Shown one piece after another: positions 1 to 9,062 of a DNA stretch of 64,000 nucleotides. Both the position numbers and the translations under genes were made by a program. The DNA comes from Arthrobacter crusticola (GTDB lineage: Bacteria > Actinomycetota > Actinomycetes > Actinomycetales > Micrococcaceae), in contig NZ_SMTK01000002.1 of assembly GCF_004357995.1 (NCBI RefSeq), positions 558,001-622,000 on the forward strand. The letters run 5' to 3'. How positions within the stretch are numbered: the stretch's first letter is position 1; each line of letters begins with the position of its first letter. A model generated the notes under the pieces. It saw nothing but the letters and a program-made list of their open reading frames with translations, was not told where the DNA came from and made no database searches.

Positions 1-645
1 ATCACCAAGCGTGTACCCGTCTCCGGCGGGATGGGCGGCGGATCGGCCGACGCGGCCGCGGCCCTGCTCGCCTGCGACGCCCTCTGGGGCAGCGGCTTCT
101 CCCGGGACGAACTCGCGAAGATCGCCGTCAGCCTCGGCGCCGACGTCCCCTTCGCACTGCTCGGCGGCACCGCCGTCGGCCTCGGCGTGGGCGAGCAGTT
201 GACCCCTGCCATCTCAAAGACACCGCTGCACTGGGTGCTGGTGCCCGCGGACTACGGCCTGTCCACCCCCCAGGTGTACCGGCTGCTCGATGAGATCCGG
301 CTGCGCACGGGGACTCAGGCACCGCTCCAGCCCGAAATCGATCCGGCCATCCTCGGCGCTATGCGGGCCGGAGACGCCCCGGCCCTGGCGCCCCTGCTCC
401 ACAATGACCTCCAGGAGCCGGCGCTGGAACTCGCACCGGGCCTTGGCGATATCCTTGAGGCAGGAACAAAGGCCGGCGCCCTGGCCGGGATCGTCTCCGG
501 TTCGGGACCGACCGTCGCGTTCCTGGCCCGCAGCCCGCGGCATGCCGTGGAGCTCGAGTCCCGGCTCGAAGCCGCGGGAATGACCGCCACCGCGGTCCAC
601 GGCCCGGCGCACGGCGCGCGGATCGCCTCCGACCCCGCCGGCTGA
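1..645 (+). CDS. ispE: 4-diphosphocytidyl-2-C-methyl-D-erythritol kinase, C-terminal part (5' end outside window)
   Basis: This is the last 214 codons of a GHMP kinase that phosphorylates CDP-methylerythritol in the non-mevalonate (MEP) isoprenoid pathway in the cytoplasm. The frame is open from base 1, and its first visible residues include the glycine-rich GHMP ATP loop GGMGGGSADAAA (about residues 9-20 of the visible part), typical of IspE. A second family motif, SGSGPTVAFL, lies near the C-terminus. The start codon is upstream of the window. The gene ends with TGA, 38 bases before the ABC-F gene, in the order usual for Micrococcaceae (ispE then ABC-F). Identification is firm from the two GHMP motifs and length. 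Confidence 0.93.
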   Translation: MTKRVPVSGGMGGGSADAAAALLACDALWGSGFSRDELAKIAVSLGADVPFALLGGTAVGLGVGEQLTPAISKTPLHWVLVPADYGLSTPQVYRLLDEIRLRTGTQAPLQPEIDPAILGAMRAGDAPALAPLLHNDLQEPALELAPGLGDILEAGTKAGALAGIVSGSGPTVAFLARSPRHAVELESRLEAAGMTATAVHGPAHGARIASDPAG

Positions 646-683
646 GTCCGCCGGCCGACACCCCTTACCGAAAGCAGTTCGCA

Positions 684-2507
<1,824 letters not shown>

Positions 2508-2519
2508 TCGGCGCCTAAA

Positions 2520-2624
2520 TATGAGTAGCGGTTACGCGGAATTTCCGTCGTCGGCCGCGGAACCCCGGTGTTAGCTTGATGGAACCCAGTGGTGACCGAA
2601 TACGCTCATTTTTAGGAATTCTGC
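2520..2624 (+). promoter_or_regulatory. promoter region of the Hsp70-like/iniR unit with a GAGTAG box
   Basis: The gap holds TGAGTAGCGGTTAC (2522-2535), which matches 12 of 14 bases of the reverse complement of a box before the second RNA element (30155-30168). A -10-like TTAGCTTGAT lies at 2571-2580. The site for translation is a modest AGGAAT at 2613-2618 before ATG 2625. The box may bind a LuxR-type regulator of this window; this is inference. Confidence 0.4.
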
Positions 2625-4661
2625 ATGCCGTACGTCCTAGGCGTTGATATCGGAACGAGTTTCACGGCCGCCGCGATCACCCGACTTGGCGGTGACTCGG
2701 TGGCGGCGCCGTCGAGTCTGGGCCTTGGACTGCGCGGAGGCGCGGTGCCCACCGTGGTGTTCCTCGACGAGGACGGGCGGTTGCTCGTGGGGGAGGCCGC
2801 AGAGCGGCGGGGACTTGAGTGCCCCGAGCGCATGGTGCGTGAGTTCAAACGCCGGATCGGCGACCCGGTTCCCTTCGTGATCGGCGGGGTGAGTGTCGCC
2901 GCCGAGGACCTCTTCGCCACCATGGCGCGCTGGGTGGTGGACCGTGCCGGGGAGCGCGAAGGCGAACCTCCCGTAGCGGTGACCCTCTCCCACCCGGCGG
3001 GCTGGGGCGACCACCGGACCGGCCTGGTCCGGGGCGCGCTGGCCGGCGTGGGACTTGCCGACGCCGTACTCCTGAGCGAACCGGAGGCGGCGGCCCTCCA
3101 CTATGCCTCCCAGGAGCGGGTCGAGCCGGGCAGCACGATCGCCGTCTACGACCTCGGCGGCGGAACTTTCGATGCCGCGGTGCTGCGCAAGAACGACACC
3201 GACACCTTCACGGTGCTCGGACGGCCCGGCGGCATCGAGCGGCTCGGCGGAGCAGACTTCGACCAGGCCGTTTTTGCGCATGTGTGCGCCGGAGCCGGAC
3301 CGGCCTTCGCGGACCTCGACGCCTCCGACCCCGGAGTCCTGTCGGCTCTCGCACGGCTCCGCCGGGAATGCACCGAGGCAAAAGAGGCCCTGTCCGCCGA
3401 CTCCGAGGCGACCATCCCGGTGCTGCTGCCCGAGGCGCACACTTCCGTGCGGCTCGTCCGCTCCGAGTTCGAGGCGATGATCGAGGATCCGGTGCGTTCG
3501 ACCGTCGAGGTGCTTGCCGGGGTCCTTGAGGCCGCCGGCGTCGGGGCCGGGGACCTCGACGCGATCCTGTTGATCGGCGGCTCCTCAAGGATTCCCCTGG
3601 TTGCCGAACTGCTGTCGGAGGAACTCGAGCGGCCGATCGCCATCGACGCCGACCCCAAGGCATCAATCTCCCTGGGGGCCGCGTTCGCAGCCGCCGGGCT
3701 CGTGGAGGAGGACCTCGACGGGGACGGCGGCGGCGTGCCGGTCGGTGTGCCCGGGAGTCCCGAGCGGCCCGAGCGGCCCGCAATGCCCTCCGGTGCGCCG
3801 CCTGTCCTCGACCCGGCCGGCGCCGCTTCGGCCCGCTCCCGCACGGGCGTGCGGATCGGGGCGGTGGCCGTGTCCGTCGCGCTGCTCACCGGTCTCACCG
3901 CGACGGCGGCACAGAGCCCGCGGTTCTTCGGGGGCCTAAGCGCCGCCGCTGAGGCCGATTCGAGCACTCCCACGCCCGGTTCCCCGACCGGGGAGCCGAA
4001 GGCCGGAGACAGCAATCCGGACGCACCGGACAGGAACTGGTTCTCGCAGCTGACGGATCCGGTGGAGCCCCCGGCCACGGCCTCGAAGGTCCCGGCGGGG
4101 ATCGCAGCGCTCGGACCCGGCGGTGAATCAGGATCAGGCACGACGCAGGGGGAGGACTCCGGGGCGGGCGATGATGATTCGCTTCCCGCCGAAGGGAAGG
4201 ACTCCCCGGGCACCACCTCCGCCGACCCCGGGACGGCGGGCGCGGAAGGCAGCGGGGAACCCTCCACCGGGCGGCCGGCCCCTGGATCCCCCGACCCGAC
4301 CCCGGGCGCCCCATCCAGCTCGCCGTCGCCGTCCCCGGTGCCCGAGCCGATACCGCCGGTGACGGAGCCGACGCCCCCGCCGGTGACGCCTCCGCCGGTG
4401 ACGGAGCCTCCGGTGACGGAGCCGACACCTCCGCCGGTGACCGAGCCCCCGGTGACGGAACCGCCCCCGCCACCGGCAACCCAGCCGCCGCCGACAACGG
4501 AGCCTGCTCTGCCGCCGGCGACCGAGCCACCGCCGACGGCCGAGCCGACGCCGCCGGCCGGCCCGGTGCCCACACAGGCCGCTCCGGTCGACCCCGGCCC
4601 GGTACCGGATGTCGCTGTCGAAACCGCTCCGGCCCCACCGCCGGCAGCGCCGGAAGGCTGA
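2625..4661 (+). CDS. membrane-anchored Hsp70-like ATPase with Pro-rich extracytoplasmic tail
   Basis: A 678-residue protein. Residues 1 to about 375 are an actin-like Hsp70 nucleotide-binding domain: GVDIGTSFTAA at the N-terminus (phosphate 1), DLGGGTFDAAV at 176-186 (phosphate 2) and LLIGGSSRIP at 315-324 (adenosine motif). The usual substrate-binding domain is missing. Instead there is a linker, one hydrophobic segment at about 408-430 that should cross the membrane, then roughly 245 residues rich in Pro, Ser, Gly and Thr, ending in many TEPP/PPVTEP repeats (about 565-665). The predicted topology is ATPase inside, tail in the wall. It is followed after 6 bases by the iniR-like gene, so the two are probably co-transcribed. 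DnaK itself is excluded because the peptide-binding half is absent. Its role with the Ini proteins is unknown; an envelope sensor or scaffold is a guess. Confidence 0.85.
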   Translation: MPYVLGVDIGTSFTAAAITRLGGDSVAAPSSLGLGLRGGAVPTVVFLDEDGRLLVGEAAERRGLECPERMVREFKRRIGDPVPFVIGGVSVAAEDLFATMARWVVDRAGEREGEPPVAVTLSHPAGWGDHRTGLVRGALAGVGLADAVLLSEPEAAALHYASQERVEPGSTIAVYDLGGGTFDAAVLRKNDTDTFTVLGRPGGIERLGGADFDQAVFAHVCAGAGPAFADLDASDPGVLSALARLRRECTEAKEALSADSEATIPVLLPEAHTSVRLVRSEFEAMIEDPVRSTVEVLAGVLEAAGVGAGDLDAILLIGGSSRIPLVAELLSEELERPIAIDADPKASISLGAAFAAAGLVEEDLDGDGGGVPVGVPGSPERPERPAMPSGAPPVLDPAGAASARSRTGVRIGAVAVSVALLTGLTATAAQSPRFFGGLSAAAEADSSTPTPGSPTGEPKAGDSNPDAPDRNWFSQLTDPVEPPATASKVPAGIAALGPGGESGSGTTQGEDSGAGDDDSLPAEGKDSPGTTSADPGTAGAEGSGEPSTGRPAPGSPDPTPGAPSSSPSPSPVPEPIPPVTEPTPPPVTPPPVTEPPVTEPTPPPVTEPPVTEPPPPPATQPPPTTEPALPPATEPPPTAEPTPPAGPVPTQAAPVDPGPVPDVAVETAPAPPPAAPEG

Positions 4662-4667
4662 CCGGAG

Positions 4668-7277
4668 GTGCAGGGAGGAAGTCTGGGGGTCTCATTGCCG
4701 TGTCCGCTGCGGAGAACGGTTGCCGCGTCCTTCCTCGACGCCGCGGACCGGTCCGCCTCGGATCCGCAACGGCGGCTTGTCGCGGGGATCTCGGGGGCCG
4801 GCGGATCGGGCAAGAGCGCCCTTCTCGACCTCGCCGAGGAGCGCTACCGGGCCGCCGGAGTCGGCGTCGTCCGTGGCCCTGCCGCCCTCGGCACTGAATT
4901 TCCCGAAACCGGAGTGGACGGGACCCGCAGGGCGGTCCTCGTCGATGACGCGCACCTCCTCGACGACGCCGCACTGGCCCGGCTACGGTCGATTCTTGAG
5001 AACCGCTCCGACCATGTGATCGTCTGCTACCGTGGCTGGCCCCGGAGCCCGGCACTTGAGGGTCTCGCCGCCGTCCTTGAACAACATCACCCGCGGGTGG
5101 TGTTGGGTCCCCTGGGCGGGGACGATCTCGCCCGCTATCTCAGTGCCGCGCTGGGCCACCCGGTGCCGCCGGCGACCTTTGACCTGGTCGCGGACCTCAC
5201 GGGCGGGATGCCGTGGCTCGTGCAGCGGGTCGCTGCGGGCCTGCAGCAGGAGCCCGGGGGAACGGGTTCCGCCCCGGAGGTTCCCGGCGGCGTCATGGAT
5301 CTGCTCGGGTACGAACTCGACGGCGTCGATACCGCGCTGCGGGAGCTGCTTCTGGCGATGGCCGTCGGCTTCGTTCCGCCGCGGCAGGTTCCGCCCGGCC
5401 TGGCCGCAGCCGGTACCCCGGTCGATACCCTGCTCGCCCGGGGGCGGGCCGACGGGATGCTGCTTCCCGACGGACGGCTCGCGCCCCTGATCCGCCGCGC
5501 CCTGCTCGCGGCCACTCCCGCCTACCGCATCCGGGAGCTGCAGCACTCACTCGTGGACCTGTTGACCGACGGGGAACTGCGGTTCGGGGAGGTTGCCCGC
5601 GGACTGGCCCGCGACGGATTCCAGCACCCTCGGGTGGCGGCTGCGCTCGTGGCCGCGGCGGACGCGCAGCTGTCCGACGCGCCGGAGGCCGCGGCGGCGC
5701 TCTACGAGGAGGCCGGCGCCGCCGGCGTCGACGGGCTCTCCACAGCGGCGCGCCGGGCCCAGGCCGCCGCAGCGACGGGCGACCTTGACGGCGCGTGCCG
5801 GGTCCTTGACCCTCTGCTCGCCCAGGAGGAGGCACCGGACATCGCCCGCGCCGCCGACGTGGCCGCGTCGGTGTGGGCCCAGCGTGGCATGCTCGCCCGC
5901 GGCGCCGACGTGTACCGGTGGCTGGGGGAGGAGCGGGCCGGGAGTTCCTCCGCCCTGGCCGCCGTCACGATGATCGGCAGCGGCGACAGGGACGGAGCCG
6001 AAAAGATGCTCGAGGGAACCGCGCAGGACGGCTCCCCAACGGTGCGAGCCGTCTCGGTCGCCCTGATGGGGCGGGGCGTGCACACCTCGCTGGGGCCCTC
6101 TCCGGCGCAGGCCCTGCCCGGGTTGATCCGCGCCTCGGACATGATGACTGCCTCAGGCCAGACGCTTCCCCTGCCCGACCTGCCGGCTGCGCTCGCCGCC
6201 CTGGCGGCACTCAGCAGCGGTGAACTCGAGCTCGCCGAATCGGTCCTTGACGCGGCACTCGCCGGCGGGCAGGGCGGACCGGTGGCCCGCCCACGGCTGC
6301 TGCTGCTGCGGGCATGGACCGCACTGCAGCGGGACCTGCCCGGCGAGGCCCGGTCCCTCGCCGCCGAGGCGGTCTCCGGCCCCGGCGCCCTCGCGCCCCG
6401 GGACGAATTCTTCCTTACGGCACTCGAGGTGGCGCTGGCGCGGCGGGCCGGCGATGTCCCGGCCCTGGTGGGCGCCTGGCAGCGGGCCCGTGAGGGCATC
6501 CTGCGCGTCTCCATCGACCTTTACCTCCTCCTGCCCCTCGGCGAACTCCTGGTCGCCGGTGCCCGACTGCGCGACGCGGCCCGGCTCGAGTTCCAGCTCG
6601 CCGAGGCCTGGGCGCTGCTGGAGCGGCTGGGCCACCCGCCGCTGTGGTCGGTCCCGCTGCACTGGGCATCGGTCCAGGCGGCGCTCCTTTCGGACCGGCC
6701 CCAGGACCTGGCCCCGCATGCGGCGGCCCTGGTGCGCAGCGCCGGACGTTATCCGCTGGCCGCGGTGCTCGCCACCGGGGGCCGGGTATGGATTTCGGTC
6801 CTGGCCGGCCGCTTCGAGGTCTCCGCCGTTGAGGACGCAGCGCGCGGGCTGGCGGCAGCGGGCTACACCTGGGACGGGTCGCGGCTGGCGGGCCAGGCCG
6901 CGTCCCGGGCCGACGACCGGAAAGACATGGCCCGCCTCATGGCATGCGCCCGGGATCTGCACCCGGTCACCGACGCCGCCGCTCCGCCATCCCGGCCCCC
7001 GGCCGGCACCACCGGTGCGGGGGCGGCGCCGCGGCCGGACGCGGCGCAGGGATCCGACGGGTCGGGGCTGAGCGCCCGCGAGCGCGAGGTCGCCCGGCTC
7101 GTCCTTGAGGGCAGGACCTACCGGGAGATCGGTCAGGCGATCTTCATCTCCCCGCGGACCGCCGAGCACCACATCGCACGCATCCGGCGCCGCCTCGGGG
7201 TCACCACCCGTGCCGATCTGCTTGACCAGCTGCGCGTCGCCCTGGCCCGGGCCGAGAAGGGACCGGGCGGGGCCTAG
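4668..7277 (+). CDS. iniR: IniR-like STAND ATPase / LuxR-family transcriptional regulator
   Basis: An 869-residue signal-transduction ATPase. Walker A is GAGGSGKSA (43-51), Walker B VLVDDAHLLDD near 90-100; a long helical TPR-like sensor region follows, and a GerE/LuxR helix-turn-helix lies at about 800-857 (LSAREREVARLVLEG, then SPRTAEHHIARI). In mycobacteria IniR is a STAND ATPase next to iniBAC that activates it in response to free trehalose; the architecture and position here, immediately upstream of iniBAC-type genes, fit that role. The call as IniR rests on context, so orthology is inferred. The start is uncertain: GTG 4668 has GGAGG directly abutting it, and TTG 4695 has GGAGGAAG about 14 bases upstream. 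The gene lies 6 bases after the Hsp70-like gene, suggesting joint transcription. Confidence 0.75.
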   Translation: MQGGSLGVSLPCPLRRTVAASFLDAADRSASDPQRRLVAGISGAGGSGKSALLDLAEERYRAAGVGVVRGPAALGTEFPETGVDGTRRAVLVDDAHLLDDAALARLRSILENRSDHVIVCYRGWPRSPALEGLAAVLEQHHPRVVLGPLGGDDLARYLSAALGHPVPPATFDLVADLTGGMPWLVQRVAAGLQQEPGGTGSAPEVPGGVMDLLGYELDGVDTALRELLLAMAVGFVPPRQVPPGLAAAGTPVDTLLARGRADGMLLPDGRLAPLIRRALLAATPAYRIRELQHSLVDLLTDGELRFGEVARGLARDGFQHPRVAAALVAAADAQLSDAPEAAAALYEEAGAAGVDGLSTAARRAQAAAATGDLDGACRVLDPLLAQEEAPDIARAADVAASVWAQRGMLARGADVYRWLGEERAGSSSALAAVTMIGSGDRDGAEKMLEGTAQDGSPTVRAVSVALMGRGVHTSLGPSPAQALPGLIRASDMMTASGQTLPLPDLPAALAALAALSSGELELAESVLDAALAGGQGGPVARPRLLLLRAWTALQRDLPGEARSLAAEAVSGPGALAPRDEFFLTALEVALARRAGDVPALVGAWQRAREGILRVSIDLYLLLPLGELLVAGARLRDAARLEFQLAEAWALLERLGHPPLWSVPLHWASVQAALLSDRPQDLAPHAAALVRSAGRYPLAAVLATGGRVWISVLAGRFEVSAVEDAARGLAAAGYTWDGSRLAGQAASRADDRKDMARLMACARDLHPVTDAAAPPSRPPAGTTGAGAAPRPDAAQGSDGSGLSAREREVARLVLEGRTYREIGQAIFISPRTAEHHIARIRRRLGVTTRADLLDQLRVALARAEKGPGGA

Positions 7278-7640
7278 GGGCTGCGGCAGGCGCAGGGGCG
7301 AAAACGCACCCGATTGCGACGCCGGCGCCGGATATAACGGGTACGCCGGTCGTTTACTGGTGCGCCGGTCGTTTTCCCGTCCGCCGGTCGCGCCGGGGTG
7401 CGGACCGCGGGCCGGTGGCTTCTCCGGTGGTGCCCGGCCCCCTCTTCCGGTCCGCGGAGGGCCCGAATACCCCGTACCCCTACCGTCCTGCGACGCCCAA
7501 ACCCCTATCGGAGGAGCCCCGGGCAGGGGAGGAACCCCCGATGGCGGCGGCCGGCGCCGGTCCTAGATTGAATTCAGACGATCCAAAGCATCGGCGCTCG
7601 CAGGACAACCGCTCACCTTCACCGAAGTAGAGGAACCAAA
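7278..7640 (+). promoter_or_regulatory. iniB promoter region with phased direct repeats
   Basis: A 363-base non-coding gap. It contains CGCCGGTCGTTT at 7344-7355 and 7363-7374, CGCCGGTCG at 7382-7390, and a weaker CGCCGGATATAA at 7326-7337, so repeat starts are 18, 19 and 19 bases apart. Further down are GTACCCCTACCG (7474-7485) and AAACCCCTATCG (7499-7510), with CCCCTA 25 bases apart; TACCCCT fits the NarL-type heptamer pattern. A -10-like TAGATT (7564-7569) precedes an approximately 65-base leader, and GAGG sits before ATG 7641. The repeats are candidate operators for the IniR-like protein; this is inferred from position only. Confidence 0.5.
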
Positions 7641-8951
7641 ATGCCAACTCTCGCAACGACTCTTCTCGAATTCCTGATGAACCTGTTCAAGGACCCCGAA
7701 GCCGCGGCAGCCTTCAAGGCGGACCCCGAGGGGGCCCTCGCCGACGCCGGGCTCGGAGGTGTCTGCATGGAAGACGTCGACGCGGTCCTGCCGGTCATCC
7801 TGGACTACGCTCCCGTCGCCGTGAGCTCGTCCTTCGACCGCGAGTACAACACCGGCGGCAGCGACTCCACCATCGAGGCGCCGATGAGCGGCAACGCGGG
7901 CTCGGTCAACGTCGGCCCGATCGCCGGCCACAGCCACGACGACGACGACGATGACCACGGCCACGGCGGCCACGGCGGCGGCGGCCACGGCGGCGGCCAC
8001 GGGCACGATGACGATGACGATGACGACCATGGCCACGACGACTACAACGATCACGGGCATGCGGTCCAGACCCTGACCCACGTGATGAACAACTACTCCT
8101 ACACCTCGACGGTCGATGACCGGGATACCATCACCGACCAGTCGGTGAACCAGAACATCTGGGCCGACGGCGACGTCACCCAGTACTTCGACAACGACGC
8201 CATCGTCGCGTCGGGCGATGACGCCATCGCGGCCGAAGGCGACGTCGAGGTCGACAATTCCGTCGATGAGTCCGTCGATGAGTCCACCGACAACTCCACC
8301 ACGGTCAACGCCGGGGATGACGCGCACATCGGCATCGGCAACACGGACGTCGACGTCGAGATCGATGACTCCTTCAATGAGGACAACGACGTCACCGAGG
8401 ATTCCTACAACAAGGACAATTCGGTCAACGACTCCTACAACGAGGACGAGTCCATCAACGACTCGTACAACACGGACGTTGATGTCGAGCTCGAGGATTC
8501 CTTCAACGACAACTCGGACCACTCGACGACGAAGAATGAGGATTCGTACAACGACGAGTCGACACACGTCGACATCGACGACTCCTTCAATGAGGTCGAC
8601 AAGTCCGTCACCGACAACACGGTCAACACGGACGTGGATGTCGAAATCGAGGACTCGTTCAACGAGGTCGACGTCACGGATTCCTACAACGAGACCACCA
8701 CCGAGACCGAGGTCGTCATCGACGAATCCTTCAACACCGACAAGTCCGTCACCGTTGACGAATCCTTCAACACCGACAAGTCGGTCACCGTCGACGCGGA
8801 GTTCGAGGAGTCATTCAACGACACCTCCACCGAGGTCGTCGTGGACGACATCACCACCGAGTTCACCTCGATCGACGAGTCGGTCGTCCTGACCGACACC
8901 GAGGTCACCGCCGAGGAGGGCGGCGAGGTGGACCTGGAGGCCGATTCCTAG
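7641..8951 (+). CDS. iniB: IniB-type protein with acidic DSFN/DSYN repeats
   Basis: 436 residues. The N-terminal ~60 residues (MPTLATTLLEFLMNLFKDPE, then AAAFKADPEGALADAGL) resemble the IniB N-terminal domain of actinobacteria. Residues ~96-137 are a His/Asp/Gly-rich stretch. The rest is strongly acidic low-complexity sequence with twelve copies of a [DEN][DE]S[FY]N-type motif (8364-8819). There is no signal peptide and no membrane segment, although such proteins are linked to envelope stress. It precedes two dynamin-like GTPase genes, the iniB-iniA-iniC order of mycobacteria, where the operon responds to cell-wall inhibitors. The Asp/Asn/Ser/Thr composition differs sharply from neighbouring proteins, and the His/Asp-rich segment could bind metal ions (inference). 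Exact function is unknown even in the family. Confidence 0.8.
   Translation: MPTLATTLLEFLMNLFKDPEAAAAFKADPEGALADAGLGGVCMEDVDAVLPVILDYAPVAVSSSFDREYNTGGSDSTIEAPMSGNAGSVNVGPIAGHSHDDDDDDHGHGGHGGGGHGGGHGHDDDDDDDHGHDDYNDHGHAVQTLTHVMNNYSYTSTVDDRDTITDQSVNQNIWADGDVTQYFDNDAIVASGDDAIAAEGDVEVDNSVDESVDESTDNSTTVNAGDDAHIGIGNTDVDVEIDDSFNEDNDVTEDSYNKDNSVNDSYNEDESINDSYNTDVDVELEDSFNDNSDHSTTKNEDSYNDESTHVDIDDSFNEVDKSVTDNTVNTDVDVEIEDSFNEVDVTDSYNETTTETEVVIDESFNTDKSVTVDESFNTDKSVTVDAEFEESFNDTSTEVVVDDITTEFTSIDESVVLTDTEVTAEEGGEVDLEADS
8364..8819 (+). repeat. in-frame short repeats encoding DxSFN / DxSYN in iniB
   Basis: Twelve motif copies occur at irregular 6-25 residue spacing. Three are preceded by TDVDVE(I/L)(D/E). 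At the DNA level one 36-base unit is tandemly duplicated almost exactly (8721-8756 and 8757-8792, encoding DESFNTDKSVTV twice), which points to recent unit expansion. Confidence 0.85.
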
Positions 8952-8986
8952 CAGCCTCCCGAAAGTTTGTCTCAAGAAGAACAGCC

Positions 8987-9020
8987 CGGCCCGGCAGGAA
9001 GCGTGCTTCCCGCCGGGCCG
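8987..9020 (+). terminator. strong hairpin between iniB and iniA (attenuator-like)
   Basis: Arms 8987-8995 (CGGCCCGGC) and 9012-9020 (GCCGGGCCG), continued by GGAAGC (8997-9002) and GCTTCC (9005-9010), form a 15-pair stem with one A/C mismatch. No clear T-run follows, so it may act as a partial terminator or RNA-processing stop that makes iniB more abundant than iniA-iniC. Confidence 0.65.
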
Positions 9021-9062
9021 CTCTGTAGTCTCGTGTCATCGTCTTTCCCTGGAGGTGCACCT

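Noticed and set aside
4123-4362. Other long overlapping frames across the Pro-rich tail of the Hsp70-like gene
   Set aside because: All are alternative-frame readings of repetitive CCG-rich DNA. The tail frame joins the ATPase and TM segment without interruption.
8364-8819. CRISPR-like repeats
   Set aside because: The repeats are in-frame protein repeats of variable spacing, with no unique spacers or cas genes.
8967-9062. Extended N-terminus of the IniA-type protein from TTG 8967
   Set aside because: The stretch contains the strong hairpin 8987-9020, no ribosome site precedes the TTG, and GTG 9063 has an excellent one.
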